This document shows, piece after piece, positions 7,657-17,637 of a stretch of 64,000 nucleotides of DNA. The notes beneath the pieces are model-generated. The model was not told the DNA's origin and did no database searches. It saw only the letters and a program-made list of their open reading frames with translations. The stretch's first letter is position 1, and each line of letters starts with the position of its first letter. The DNA lies in the NCBI GenBank assembly GCA_021325275.1, contig JAJPHL010000037.1:62001-126000 (forward strand), given 5' to 3'. The stretch comes from Terriglobia bacterium. GTDB lineage: Bacteria; Acidobacteriota; Terriglobia; JAJPHL01. The position numbers and the translations under genes are program-made.

Positions 7657-10476
7657 ATGCCCCGATGGCTCGCGGTTAGCCTTGCCCTAGCGCTCGCGCT
7701 GTGGACCGCCGCCATTGTTCTTTCCTATTTGCCGGCGGGCTTCGGTGGATTGTGGCCCGACTTCGTCGCGTCGCTTCCGCCGGCCTCCGGTTACACGCTG
7801 CGTCCTTGGCTGCTGGACTTCGTCGCGGCCGTTCTGCTGGCGTTTGCGGCCTACGGCCACGGAGCATACCTTTCCGAACGGATGCGTCTGGAATCCGTTG
7901 GAGCCGAGCGCGTGGTGGTTGCCGCCGCACTGGGATTCGCGGCGCTGCTGGTTGGCGCAACGCTGCTGGGAATTGTCGGCTTGTTCCGTCCCGGCTTACT
8001 GCGCATCGTGATGATCGCGTTTGTCGCGTCGGGAATTTGGCGCTGCCGATTCCACACAATCGCGTTGGACCGCGGCGCCATCGCACCCGTCGTGCTCACC
8101 GTGCTGTTCGCCGCCATCGCGCTCATCTGCGCCGCCGCGCCCGAAACCGCCTACGACGCGCTCTCATGGCACTTGCCGACCTCGCGATTTTTCTTGCAGC
8201 AAGGCCGCTTCGCGTACATGGAGTTGTATCGCTCGAACGTACCGCAGTACGGCGAAATCCTCTATGCGCTCGGCCTTTCTCTCCACAAGACCGATCTTGC
8301 CGGCGAGTCCGGTGCGCGCATGTTCAATTTTCTGGTGTTGCCTGGCGTGCTGCTCGCCACCGCGGCGCTCACGGCCCGTCTTGCCGGGAATAAGAATGCC
8401 GGAGCGCAGGCACTCGCCGCGCTGTTCGTTGCTTCCTCGCCTGTGGTGATCAATCGCGCGTCCACTTGCTATCCGGATTTAGGCGCGTCGCTGTGGGCCG
8501 TGCTCGCGTTGATCGCGTTTCTCGAATTCCACGAGACGCGCCGCGGCGTTTGGATCGCGCTTTGCGGATTGTTCGCGGGAATGGCGGCGGGATCGAAGTT
8601 CGTCGGCTTTTATTGGATTGCCATCGGCGGGTCGCTCGTGACCGTCGCCGCATTTCTCGACCGCGAGCGCATCGGACGGCGGGGAGTCATCCGCGCCGCC
8701 GCGGTTTTCGCGATCGTTTCGGGCGCGGTTTGTTCTCCGTGGCTGATTCGCAACTTGATTTACACGGGCGATCCGTTGATCCCGACGCTCCAGAAAATCC
8801 TTCCGCATCCGCGGATGGATTTGCGCGAAGTTACCAACATCATGCTCGACGCCAACAATCGCGACCGCATTCCCGCATCGCTCGCGAACTACTTGGCGCT
8901 GCCGTGGCGGCTCACGATGGAAGGTGACCGCTGGCAAGGAACGATCGGCCCGGTTTTTCTTTGGCTCGCGCCGTTTTGGCTCATCGGTGTTCGGCGGTCG
9001 CGCACGTGGATGTGGGTGAGTGCCGTGCTACTGGTGTTTTCCGCCATGTGGTTGAAGGGTCCGCAGTGGGCGCGCTACTATTTGCCCGCTCTGCCGATCA
9101 TCGCGGCACTCGGCGCCGCGGGACTATCGCACGAACGCGTGTCGCGTTGGATGCGCGCAGCCGCGATCACGGCGGCGGTGTTGCTTTCGCTCGTGAACAT
9201 CCCAGGATTGAACCGCAATTGGGTCAGTGGCGGATCGTTTGTGACGCAGGAAATTCCGTGGAACGTCGCGTTAGGATCGCAGACCGAGGACTCCTATCGC
9301 CGCATCAACGTCATGGATTACGATGCGGCTGTCTTCGTGAATCGCCAGCCCGCTTCGGCGACTGCCGCGGTGCTCGCCGTGCCGATGTTCAATTTCTTCC
9401 CGCAGTGGCTCACGCGGCCCCGCGTGCTCGACGTTTTTGAGAACGCGCAAGCTGTTTGTCTCGACGACAACCGTCGACTGGAGGCGTGTTATCACCTGAA
9501 GGGTCCCACGATGCAGCGCAACATGGATCGCTTGGGGATCGAGTTTCTTTCCGTGCATCGCGACGCCGATTGGAGCACGCATCGCGATGCGCTGCGCCTA
9601 GAGGATCCGTTTTTCCGCCGCTATTTCCGATTGCTCGGATATGTCGCCGGAAATTTCCTTTACGCGCGCGACCGCAATGCGCCGGCGCCGGGAATGATTT
9701 ACGTGAACGCCGATCTCACCTCGCGCTGGGCTCAGCGCGAGGCGGCCGGATCCTCCGGGCGCGTGGAGTTGTTGCAGCAAGGTCCCGACGCCGCCGACGG
9801 CCGCTTCGCGCTGCGCTTCAGCGGCGAGAGTAGCGCATGGTTCGACGTGACGCTTGGGAGTTCGCCGGAACTCGTGTTTTCCGCGGCGCAAGACTTGCGC
9901 TATGAGCAAGAAGATCTCTCCGGGGCGCTCGAAGTTTTCGTCGATGGCGCACCGGCATTTGAGTACATGCTCTCGCCGCAGGATTTTCTCCATAGGTGGC
10001 ACGAATTTCGCGTCGACTTGTCACGTTTCGCGGGAAAGGCCGCGCGCGTGCAAATTCGATTGAAGCCTGGAAATGCCGGCGAACGTCCCGCGCTGGCGAT
10101 CGCCGACGCTGTGATCTACGCGCGCGAAACCACCCAACCGATTCCGGAAGAAGGGCAGCGCTGGTTGTTCAACACTGCGACCACGCACCATCCTGTCGAC
10201 GTGCGATTCACACCCGGCACGGTGCGGCCGGGCGCGTCGTACGTGCTCGAGGTCCCGGCGCTGGCCGGAGAAATGGTCGACCTTCTGTATTCGATGAACG
10301 GCGGCGAACCCGGCGAGGCGCTGCGTTTCCGCCGCCTTGATTCAGACGGTCGCGTGACCGTGAATCTCTCGAAGGACTTTACGCCAGTGCCGGCGACGCT
10401 CGAAGTTGTCGGCGTGCGGAAGTCGGGCGACGCGTTGTGGCTCGCGGCGAAGGCGAAGATCGAGGTGGTGAAATAG
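7657..10476 (+). CDS. GT39-like polytopic membrane protein with C-terminal periplasmic domain
   Basis: A 939-residue protein. The first about 530 residues contain roughly a dozen hydrophobic segments. An early extramembrane loop has ETAYDALSWHLPTSRFF, which resembles the acidic-motif loop of GT39/ArnT-like glycosyltransferases using polyprenyl-phosphate sugars. The rest is a large soluble beta-rich domain, including segments such as FDVTLGSSPELVFSAAQDLR. It starts 19 bp after the upstream gene and may be co-transcribed with it. The function is inferred as transfer of a lipid-linked sugar at the membrane; donor and acceptor are unknown. Confidence 0.65.
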   Translation: MPRWLAVSLALALALWTAAIVLSYLPAGFGGLWPDFVASLPPASGYTLRPWLLDFVAAVLLAFAAYGHGAYLSERMRLESVGAERVVVAAALGFAALLVGATLLGIVGLFRPGLLRIVMIAFVASGIWRCRFHTIALDRGAIAPVVLTVLFAAIALICAAAPETAYDALSWHLPTSRFFLQQGRFAYMELYRSNVPQYGEILYALGLSLHKTDLAGESGARMFNFLVLPGVLLATAALTARLAGNKNAGAQALAALFVASSPVVINRASTCYPDLGASLWAVLALIAFLEFHETRRGVWIALCGLFAGMAAGSKFVGFYWIAIGGSLVTVAAFLDRERIGRRGVIRAAAVFAIVSGAVCSPWLIRNLIYTGDPLIPTLQKILPHPRMDLREVTNIMLDANNRDRIPASLANYLALPWRLTMEGDRWQGTIGPVFLWLAPFWLIGVRRSRTWMWVSAVLLVFSAMWLKGPQWARYYLPALPIIAALGAAGLSHERVSRWMRAAAITAAVLLSLVNIPGLNRNWVSGGSFVTQEIPWNVALGSQTEDSYRRINVMDYDAAVFVNRQPASATAAVLAVPMFNFFPQWLTRPRVLDVFENAQAVCLDDNRRLEACYHLKGPTMQRNMDRLGIEFLSVHRDADWSTHRDALRLEDPFFRRYFRLLGYVAGNFLYARDRNAPAPGMIYVNADLTSRWAQREAAGSSGRVELLQQGPDAADGRFALRFSGESSAWFDVTLGSSPELVFSAAQDLRYEQEDLSGALEVFVDGAPAFEYMLSPQDFLHRWHEFRVDLSRFAGKAARVQIRLKPGNAGERPALAIADAVIYARETTQPIPEEGQRWLFNTATTHHPVDVRFTPGTVRPGASYVLEVPALAGEMVDLLYSMNGGEPGEALRFRRLDSDGRVTVNLSKDFTPVPATLEVVGVRKSGDALWLAAKAKIEVVK

Positions 10477-10521
10477 GGCTTGGCGCGCAGCCGTGGTAAG
10501 CTGGTGCCAGGAGGAGAGACC

Positions 10522-10764
10522 ATGACTGTGAGTCTCGACAATCCGGAACCGAAACTCTCGGACTTGGTGGAGAAGGCTGCGGCCGGCGAGGACGTGATCA
10601 TCGAAAAAGCCGGCCAGCCAGTGGCCCGCCTCGTGCGGGTCAACGAGCCGTTGCCGCTCGCGCCTCGTGTCCTTGGTCAGTGGAAGGGGAAGTTTGTTGT
10701 TCCCGATAATTTCGACGCGCCGCTACCGGACGATCTGCTGCGTGATTTTGGGATGATCGACTGA
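10522..10764 (+). CDS. Phd/YefM-type antitoxin
   Basis: An 80-residue protein starting MTVSLDNPEPKLSDLVEKA with GEDVIIEKAGQPVARL, the classic Phd/YefM dimerisation and DNA-binding pattern. ATG at 10522 follows GGAGGAGAG, so the start is secure. Its stop overlaps the PIN-toxin start in TGATG. The product neutralises the toxin and probably represses the pair's own promoter. Confidence 0.88.
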   Translation: MTVSLDNPEPKLSDLVEKAAAGEDVIIEKAGQPVARLVRVNEPLPLAPRVLGQWKGKFVVPDNFDAPLPDDLLRDFGMID

Positions 10765-11159
10765 TGGGTCTGCTCCTGGACACTCACACTTTCCTGTGGT
10801 GTCTGTTGGGAGACGCGAAGCTTAGTCCCCAAACGCGTCAACGAGTGACTAGTCCCGCTAGTGCTGTCCTGCTGAGCGTAGTGTCCATCTGGGAAATATC
10901 CATTAAGATCTCCCGGGGCAATCTGAATCTGCCGGAATCGCTCACCTCCAATTGGAGCGCGGCGATCGAAGCAAGTCAGTTCCGCCCTCTTTCGATCAGT
11001 TTCGACCATGCGTTAGCGGTGCGCGCTCTTCCATTTCACCATCGCGACCCGTTCGATCGAATGTTGGTTGCGCAAGCCCAGGTTGAAGGCTTAACGATCG
11101 TCACCGCCGACCCAATGTTCGCGCGATACGACGTGCCGATCATCGACGCGACCAAGTAG
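10764..11159 (+). CDS. VapC-like PIN-domain toxin
   Basis: A 131-residue PIN-domain ribonuclease-like protein. The acidic active-site residues are visible: D6 in LLLDTHTFLW, E44 in SIWEISIK, D95/D98 in HHRDPFDRML and D116 in TADPMF. PIN toxins cleave RNA, often tRNA or rRNA, when freed from the antitoxin. The start codon shares one base with the antitoxin stop, showing translational coupling. Confidence 0.9.
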   Translation: MGLLLDTHTFLWCLLGDAKLSPQTRQRVTSPASAVLLSVVSIWEISIKISRGNLNLPESLTSNWSAAIEASQFRPLSISFDHALAVRALPFHHRDPFDRMLVAQAQVEGLTIVTADPMFARYDVPIIDATK

Positions 11160-11168
11160 CGCTCGCCA

Positions 11169-12584
11169 ATGGACTCCTTCAAATCCCTTTACCGCCCGCG
11201 CCGCTTGGCCCTCGACCTCGCACTGCTCCGTACGGCGATTTGTGCGTATCGCGCGGCCACACAAAGCGTGGTTCACGACGAAGCGTATTCCTACAATACG
11301 TTTCTCAATGGCACGTGGTCGATTCCTTACGTCACCTACAACGCCGGCAATCACATTCTGTTTTCGTTTCTCGCCAAAGCATCGATCGCGCTCTTGGGAC
11401 TCTCCGAATTCAGCCTGCGATTGCCGTCGGTGGCCGCGGGATTCTTCTTAATGTGGGGCGGGTGGCGCATTCTCGAACGCTGTGATTCGGCGGCGCTGCG
11501 CTGGGCGATGTATCTGGCGATCGGTTTGCATCCGCTGCTGCTCGATTTTTCGGTGGCGGCGCGCGGCTACGGTTTGGCGCTCGCGCTACTCGTGTGGGCC
11601 ATCGAGTACGCGATGCGCGGACGCCGTCACGTGGCCGGCGTCTTGCTCGGTCTCGCGATTTCCGCCAATTTCACGATCGCGTTTCCGTTTCTCGCGCTGC
11701 TCGGCAGTACGTTTCTGGCTGATGATGCACCGTGGCTCAAGCGGCCGCTGCGTTTATGGCCGATGATCGTGTGGCCGCTCGCGGTGATCGGCGTCCTCTG
11801 CGGCAGAGCCCTGCAAGCCGCCACGCGCGACCAGTTTTACGCGGGCCTGCCGAGCATCCATGACTCGCTGGAAAACTTGATCACCACCTCCGTGACGAAA
11901 CGCGGCGTTATCGGGCTGATCGGATCGCCCTGGTGGATTCATCGACTGCGAGCGCCCGGCGTGCCCATCATGTGCGCGCTCGCGATTGTGCTTGGCGCCG
12001 TCTTATGGCATCGCGGCGCGAGCGAACGAATCAAGCTGATTCCCGCGCTGACGCTCGCGATTTCGTGCATCGGCCTCGTCACTGCGCACCGGCTGCTGCA
12101 AATCGCGTATCCGATCGACCGCACGGGACTCTACATCGTGCTGCTCGCGGGACTTGGCTGGGCGTCGGTCAGTTCAGCGATCCCCAACCTGTGGTTGCGC
12201 GCGGCGAATGTCGCACTCGTCGCGGTGCTGGCGCTGCAATTCGCTTCTCAATTCGATACCGAAGTGATGTACGTGTGGGCCTACGATTGGCGCGTGCGCG
12301 ACGCTGCGCAACGGATCAAAGATGAAACGTCGACCAAGCCGCCGCAGTCGGTGAGCGTCGGCGCGACGTGGATTCATCAACCGGCGCTGGAGTTTTATCG
12401 CCAGCGATTCAACATCACGGCCCTCAAACCCGTGGAACGCCTGGCGATGGCGCCGCTCACCGGACAGGATTACTACGTCCTTAGTAGTCCGGACAAAGAA
12501 AATCCCGCCGCGCAGCGATTGCACGTCGTGTTTAGCGATCCTTATTGGGGAATGGAATTGGCCGTCGAGCCGCCGTCGAAGTGA
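11169..12584 (+). CDS. GT39-like membrane glycosyltransferase family protein
   Basis: A 471-residue protein with about ten hydrophobic segments. The motif VVHDEAYSYNTF near residue 38 matches the periplasmic loop holding the catalytic acidic pair in many bacterial GT39-like (PMT/ArnT) proteins. The final about 100 residues are soluble. It lies 9 bp after the PIN-toxin gene but is functionally closer to the polytopic protein at 7657-10476, suggesting that the TA pair was inserted between two cell-envelope glycosylation genes. Sugar donor and acceptor are unknown. Confidence 0.65.
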   Translation: MDSFKSLYRPRRLALDLALLRTAICAYRAATQSVVHDEAYSYNTFLNGTWSIPYVTYNAGNHILFSFLAKASIALLGLSEFSLRLPSVAAGFFLMWGGWRILERCDSAALRWAMYLAIGLHPLLLDFSVAARGYGLALALLVWAIEYAMRGRRHVAGVLLGLAISANFTIAFPFLALLGSTFLADDAPWLKRPLRLWPMIVWPLAVIGVLCGRALQAATRDQFYAGLPSIHDSLENLITTSVTKRGVIGLIGSPWWIHRLRAPGVPIMCALAIVLGAVLWHRGASERIKLIPALTLAISCIGLVTAHRLLQIAYPIDRTGLYIVLLAGLGWASVSSAIPNLWLRAANVALVAVLALQFASQFDTEVMYVWAYDWRVRDAAQRIKDETSTKPPQSVSVGATWIHQPALEFYRQRFNITALKPVERLAMAPLTGQDYYVLSSPDKENPAAQRLHVVFSDPYWGMELAVEPPSK

Positions 12585-12608
12585 ACCGCGGCTCGCTGGC
12601 CGAGAGAA

Positions 12609-13934
12609 TTACTGCTTGGCGATCTTCCGCGCTAAAAATCCCGCTTCCGGCGGCGCCGATCCGTTGTACGCGCCGATGGAAACACGATCGCGCACATCGA
12701 CAATCACCAGCGTGCCCACGGGCTGTGTCACCACGTCCAAAACCTCGTGCGTTACGGGATCCTTCACTTCGCTCATCACCCTCAGGATTTGGAAGCGATC
12801 GCATTTCTGCACGAAATCGTTGGACCCGATGCTCAAGTACACCTGCGACCCCTCGACAGTCGCCACGCGGCCTTCAGCTTCGAGGGCGCGCTCGGGGATC
12901 TTGCCGGCGTTGTCGCTCAGAAACTTCGCCACGCCGTCGATCGATTGAATCGTCGCTTCGCCGATGATGGTTTGCGCGAAGTTCGAACTGCTCATGTCGA
13001 AGCCACCCGCGCCGCCTCCGCCGTTGCCGAATCCCGCGACGGCAAAGTTCGAGCTCTTGCGGGTCGATTCGCCACGCGCCTCTTGGGCTTGCAGAATCTC
13101 GCTACTCTCCACGTCGATCAGGCGCACGTTGACTTGTACGACGGCCTTATCTTCCCTGCTGCCCACGCGGATTCCGCCGAACGCGCCGGGAAGTCCACCG
13201 CCGCCGCCCACTTGCTTCTTCTTGTCGTCGCGGCCGAATACCGTGATGTCGCCCGCCAGGATCACATCCGCGCCGATAATTTTGCCGATGCGTGCTTGCG
13301 TTCCTTGCTTCACGCGGCCGCTCGCGCCGAAATCCTGCTCGCCGGTGACTTGTTTGATCTTGGCGCGCTCGACGAGACGGAAATTGCCGGCGTCGGCGAG
13401 ACGCTTGATCAACAGCGCGCGCATGCCTTTGCCTAGATCTACGTCGGTGCCAAAGACCGCTTGCGCCGAGCTCCGCACCGTCGCGTAATCGAATTCTTCG
13501 ACAGCCACGACGCGCTTGCGGACTTCAGGCGCGGTGTTCGCGCATCCGAGAGATGAAAGATCCGTGTTGTAGTTCGCCGGTTTCATCGCTGCGGGCGCGG
13601 CGGCGGGGGGAGCCGATGCGGGCGCGCTGGCGGCGGGTGCGGCGGTACTTTCCGCACCGCTGATTTCGTTGATAATGGCGTCGGACGCGCCGGCTTCTTT
13701 CAATGCCAGCAAATCGTCCACGCTCGGCTTCAGCGATTTCTTGTTAGCTCGAATTGATTGCAGAATGGTCGCTTCCGGCATCTTTGCCTTGACCATTTGA
13801 ATGATTTTCGCGACGGTCATCCCGGGCGCTTTCGCTTGCGCGGTTTGCGGCGCTGCCGCCAACTGCGCGGCCGGCATCGCCATCAACAGACACAACACGA
13901 GTGACAACGATTGTTGATTCGTTCTTGATTTCAT
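12609..13934 (-). CDS. CsgG-like secreted/outer-membrane protein
   Basis: A 441-residue protein with a signal peptide (SLVLCLLMAMPAAQLAAA). Next comes a short helical module (VAKIIQMVKAKMPEATILQ, with KPSVDDLLALKEAGAS) and an Ala/Pro linker. A CsgG-like domain follows: KRVVAVEEFDYATV, GMRALLIKRLADAGNFRLVER, IGADVILAGDITVFG, VQVNVRLIDVESSEIL. CsgG-family proteins form outer-membrane secretion pores or act as lipoprotein-linked envelope components; here no lipobox is seen. ATG at 13934 is chosen because of GGGAGGG upstream and the signal peptide. It is the last gene of the minus-strand envelope block. Confidence 0.75.
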   Translation of the reverse strand: MKSRTNQQSLSLVLCLLMAMPAAQLAAAPQTAQAKAPGMTVAKIIQMVKAKMPEATILQSIRANKKSLKPSVDDLLALKEAGASDAIINEISGAESTAAPAASAPASAPPAAAPAAMKPANYNTDLSSLGCANTAPEVRKRVVAVEEFDYATVRSSAQAVFGTDVDLGKGMRALLIKRLADAGNFRLVERAKIKQVTGEQDFGASGRVKQGTQARIGKIIGADVILAGDITVFGRDDKKKQVGGGGGLPGAFGGIRVGSREDKAVVQVNVRLIDVESSEILQAQEARGESTRKSSNFAVAGFGNGGGGAGGFDMSSSNFAQTIIGEATIQSIDGVAKFLSDNAGKIPERALEAEGRVATVEGSQVYLSIGSNDFVQKCDRFQILRVMSEVKDPVTHEVLDVVTQPVGTLVIVDVRDRVSIGAYNGSAPPEAGFLARKIAKQ

Positions 13935-14030
13935 TGGTTCGAACCCTCCCCCGCCGCCAATCATACTATAAGGAGCTTGGCGGCCCATAAGGAAGTGCGG
14001 CAAAACGCGGAGCCGAGGGCCACGGTTACG

Positions 14031-15476
14031 CTAGTCGCGGCGGCCGATTCCGATAATCGACACCGATGGCCACGGAAGACTCTTGTCGATGACGCGCCAA
14101 AAAGGAACCAGCGTATCGAAGACGCGCAGTTGCACGCGTCCAAAACTAGTGCGCTTCAAGATGCGGCCGTTCACATACCATCCCGGGCGCGTCACGTGAT
14201 TGAAATGAAGCACGCGCTCCATGTGAAATCCGGCTTCTTCCATGCGGGCGCGCAAATCTTCCTCGGAATATCGCTTGAAGTGGCCCAGGACTTCGTCGAG
14301 CGTGCCGTAAATCTCTTGCCCTTGCGGCACCAGGATAATCGCGCGGCCACCGGGCTCCAGCGCGCTGTAAATGTTGCGCAGCCCCGCCATGGCGTCGCCC
14401 ACGTGTTCCAAAACGTTCAGGCAAATGACCGTGTCGAATTGTCCGCGGAGTTCGGAAAAATCCTTCGACTCGGCGAGATCGACGTGGCCGGTGGAGAGAT
14501 TCGGCCGCCCGCGAAAACGCACTTGCAAGCGCGCGAGATGTTCGGCGTCGAGATCGGTAGCGGTGTAGCGGCGTCGCCCGTGTGAGAGATGGCGCGTCAT
14601 GTTGCCGATGCCGGCGCCCACTTCCAACACTTTCGCGCCGACGTAGGGCTTCACGGTGTCGGCCATCCACGCGTTGAAGCGATGCGTGTCGGAAAGTGCG
14701 TCGAGGATGCGCGCGCCGGGATCGGCGTAGATGTCGGTGGTCCGGCAGAAACGTAGAACCGACCACAGCATCGCGACGGCGTCGCGGAAGCGAATTTTTT
14801 TCCCTTCGTCGTACGTGCGGCCGTGATAATTCACGGGCACTTCGTAGATCGCCACGCCGCGCTTGGCGAACTTGATGGTGATTTCCGGCTCGGCGGAGAA
14901 TCGATCGCTGCGAATCGGCACGCTGCGCGCCAGCGACACGCGAAACGCTTTGTAGCCGGTGGCCATGTCGGTAAGATTCAGGTCGGCGGCCATGTTGCAC
15001 GCGGTCGTCAGAAGCGCATTCGCGAGCGAATGCCAGAAGTAGAGCACGTGACGCTCGCCCGAAATCAGGAAACGCGATCCATACACCACATCGGCGCGTC
15101 GCGCCACAAGCGGCGCGAGAAGTTTCGGATAATCCTCGGGATCGTACTCGAGGTCGGCGTCTTGAATCAGCCCAAATTCGCCGCGCGCCTCGGTAAGACC
15201 GGTGCGGATCGTCGCGCCCTTGCCGAGATTCTTGGGGTGCGTGATAACGCGAACGCGGACGGGGTGCGCGGCGGCGAATTCGGCAGCCACTTGTGCGGTG
15301 GCGTCGGTGGATCCATCGTTGATCACGATGATTTCGCTCGAGAATCCTTCCGGTAACGGCGCGGCGAGCACGCGTGTGAGGCACGCGCCGAGCAAATCGT
15401 CCTCATTGTAAGCGGGAACGATAATCGAGACGAGCGACGGATCTAAAGGTTGTTCGGACACAGGCTGTTCAGACAC
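14031..15476 (-). CDS. Fused GT2 glycosyltransferase - SAM methyltransferase
   Basis: A 481-residue two-domain protein. Residues about 10-245 are a GT-A family 2 domain of the dolichyl-phosphate-sugar synthase type (VSIIVPAYNEDDLLGACL, IIVINDGSTDAT, LIQDADLEYDPEDYP). Residues about 265-460 are a class I methyltransferase (KVLEVGAGIGNMTRHL, VICLNVLEHVGDA). The likely role is making a polyprenyl-phosphate sugar and methylating a related glycan or lipid at the membrane. The start is GTG at 15476, just 9 nt after the YfhO-like gene. The direct fusion suggests both steps act on one substrate, which is inferred. Confidence 0.85.
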   Translation of the reverse strand: MSEQPVSEQPLDPSLVSIIVPAYNEDDLLGACLTRVLAAPLPEGFSSEIIVINDGSTDATAQVAAEFAAAHPVRVRVITHPKNLGKGATIRTGLTEARGEFGLIQDADLEYDPEDYPKLLAPLVARRADVVYGSRFLISGERHVLYFWHSLANALLTTACNMAADLNLTDMATGYKAFRVSLARSVPIRSDRFSAEPEITIKFAKRGVAIYEVPVNYHGRTYDEGKKIRFRDAVAMLWSVLRFCRTTDIYADPGARILDALSDTHRFNAWMADTVKPYVGAKVLEVGAGIGNMTRHLSHGRRRYTATDLDAEHLARLQVRFRGRPNLSTGHVDLAESKDFSELRGQFDTVICLNVLEHVGDAMAGLRNIYSALEPGGRAIILVPQGQEIYGTLDEVLGHFKRYSEEDLRARMEEAGFHMERVLHFNHVTRPGWYVNGRILKRTSFGRVQLRVFDTLVPFWRVIDKSLPWPSVSIIGIGRRD

Positions 15477-15485
15477 AAAACATAA

Positions 15486-17606
15486 TTATGACACGGCGCG
15501 ACGCACGGTGCGCGCGACGAACCACGCAAGAACGGCGGCAAAGCAGAGAAGCGTGATTCCCGCGCCCGCGTATACCGAGAGCGGGCGATACACCATTTCG
15601 ATGCGGTTCTCGCCGCGCGCGACCGCCACGCCGCGAAAGACCCCAGCTACTTCGCGCACCGGTGTGGCGCGTCCATTCACGATCGCGCGCCAGCCGGAAT
15701 CGTAGACTTCCGACATCACGAGTAATCCGCTCACCGATGCGTTGAGGGTGAGGTCGAGGCGATCGGCGTCCGATTTGGTCCAACGGATGTCGGCGGCGAC
15801 TCGATGCGATGCGTCATCGGCGAGCCAAGCCCGGGGAAAAACTTCTTTGCCCGTTTCGTAGACTTTCCAGAGGCGATCAGAGTAAACCGCGCCCGGCTCT
15901 GCGGAACTCGCGGGACGAATGAAATACTTCACGCCCATCATCTCCAGCGCGTGCGGCGTTTGCAGCATGAACATCTGATAATCGCGGAGCGACGTGGCCG
16001 CCATGCCTGATGTCGAGCGCACGCCGTAGACCTCGCCCAGGCTGGGCGCCCAGTCGCCCAGGAACATCACGCGCGAGTCGCCGACGTGCGTTTTTAGGAA
16101 CATCGCTAACGGTTCGCTATCGAAGAGGATTTGCAAGTGATTCTCAGCCGGTGGCATGGTGCGCGTGTCGCGGATCGTGAAGTTTGTCGATGCAAGATCG
16201 CCGATGGTCAGCGCGATCAGCAGGATTTTCAATGCGGGTTGCTGAAGCGCACCGCGCGTCGCGGTGAGCAGCCAAGCGAACGCGAGCAAAAGTTGGAGAA
16301 ACGCGAGATAGCTCCACTCGGGCGCTTGTACGTTGGTCAGCGCCGGGATCGTCAGGACCGCCGCGACGACGGCTGTTGCGATACCGAGTATCTTGATCGG
16401 CTGGCGGAAGATTTCGCGTGCGTTCGCGGAGTCGAGCAGCGATTGCACGCCGAATCCCGCGAGCAACGCTAACGCAAAATGCATCAGGTAAATGAATCGT
16501 CCGGGTTCGCGCGCCATCCATAGCCGAGGAGTGATGGCGTACAGAATTCCGTGAAGCGGATAAAAGTTGCCAAGCGTATACAGAAACGCCAGCGCCGCAA
16601 GGGCCGTGAGATAACGCACCCAAGCGGTAGCCCAATTTCTCCAGATCCCGAGAATCGCGGCGACCAGGGGCAGAATGCCGATGTACGGCGAAGTCTCATA
16701 CGTGCCGATGGAGTCGCCCGCAAACGGATACGCGCTCAGGAGTCCCCAAAGCGCGCGCGGAGAAAAGTTGTTGCCGAGAAATCCGTAGGGAATGCGCTCG
16801 TTCGCCGGCAGCGTCCCGCTCTCACCGAGAAAACGAAAAGCCCGCGCGCTGTATTCAATCGACGGCAGGAGTTGCACCGCGCCCGCGGCCGCGCAAATCA
16901 CGGCTGTCGTCGCGAGAATCGCCACTGCGCGCGACGGCGGGCATTCCTTGCGTGCCGCGAAGTACGCGGCGAGCGCCGCGATCGCCATCGCTTGCATGAT
17001 CACCAGGTGCAGCGCGCCCGCGAGCACGGTCATGCCCATCGCGAGTCCCGCGGCGCACGCGTAGAGCGTCCATTCGGTACGCCGCAACGCACGGAAAATA
17101 CAGCAAAGTGCCAGCGGAAGCCAGATCGCGCCGTCATGCAAATGCGGCCACACGATGCGTCCCGTGAATCCACCGATGGTGAAAACGACGGCCGCAAAGT
17201 ACGCCGCGAAGTCGCTGAGACCCACCTCGCGCGCCAGCAAAAACATGAACCACGCGCCGGCCATCGCAGTGACCAAGTAGAACCAATGATAGAGGCGGGG
17301 CGAAAGATGTCCGCTCGCGTTGAACGGCCAGAGGTACAGCACGATTTTTGGCGGATAAAACAATCCCGATTGCATTTCCGCGGCAAGCGGACGTCCCGCT
17401 TGCCCGTAGGGATCCCACAACGGCAACTCGCCGCGTTGAATGGTCGAAGCGAAAAAATGGTTCCACGCGTACGCCTGGTTGGCGCTTTCGTATCCGGTGA
17501 GGAGGGAAAACTGGTTGGGAAACTCAAGCTTCCAATACGCGGCGAAAATGGCCAATACGATCGCCAGCACGAGGAAAAAACGGCGTTTTACCTGTGTGGC
17601 GGGCAT
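15486..17606 (-). CDS. YfhO-family membrane protein
   Basis: A 706-residue polytopic protein with about twelve hydrophobic segments and a soluble C-terminal part. Diagnostic features are GYESANQAYAWNHFF in the first loop, LPLWDPYGQAGRPLAAEMQ and a late VMSEVYDSGWRAIVNG segment, all typical of the YfhO family. Members resemble GT-C glycosyltransferases and are linked to glycosylation of lipoteichoic acid or other envelope polymers in Gram-positives. In acidobacteria the substrate is unknown. The neighbouring GT2-methyltransferase fusion (9 nt away) could supply its lipid-linked sugar. Confidence 0.82.
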   Translation of the reverse strand: MPATQVKRRFFLVLAIVLAIFAAYWKLEFPNQFSLLTGYESANQAYAWNHFFASTIQRGELPLWDPYGQAGRPLAAEMQSGLFYPPKIVLYLWPFNASGHLSPRLYHWFYLVTAMAGAWFMFLLAREVGLSDFAAYFAAVVFTIGGFTGRIVWPHLHDGAIWLPLALCCIFRALRRTEWTLYACAAGLAMGMTVLAGALHLVIMQAMAIAALAAYFAARKECPPSRAVAILATTAVICAAAGAVQLLPSIEYSARAFRFLGESGTLPANERIPYGFLGNNFSPRALWGLLSAYPFAGDSIGTYETSPYIGILPLVAAILGIWRNWATAWVRYLTALAALAFLYTLGNFYPLHGILYAITPRLWMAREPGRFIYLMHFALALLAGFGVQSLLDSANAREIFRQPIKILGIATAVVAAVLTIPALTNVQAPEWSYLAFLQLLLAFAWLLTATRGALQQPALKILLIALTIGDLASTNFTIRDTRTMPPAENHLQILFDSEPLAMFLKTHVGDSRVMFLGDWAPSLGEVYGVRSTSGMAATSLRDYQMFMLQTPHALEMMGVKYFIRPASSAEPGAVYSDRLWKVYETGKEVFPRAWLADDASHRVAADIRWTKSDADRLDLTLNASVSGLLVMSEVYDSGWRAIVNGRATPVREVAGVFRGVAVARGENRIEMVYRPLSVYAGAGITLLCFAAVLAWFVARTVRRAVS

Positions 17607-17637
17607 GAAGCGTTCAGATTAGCACGAACGCAAGGAA

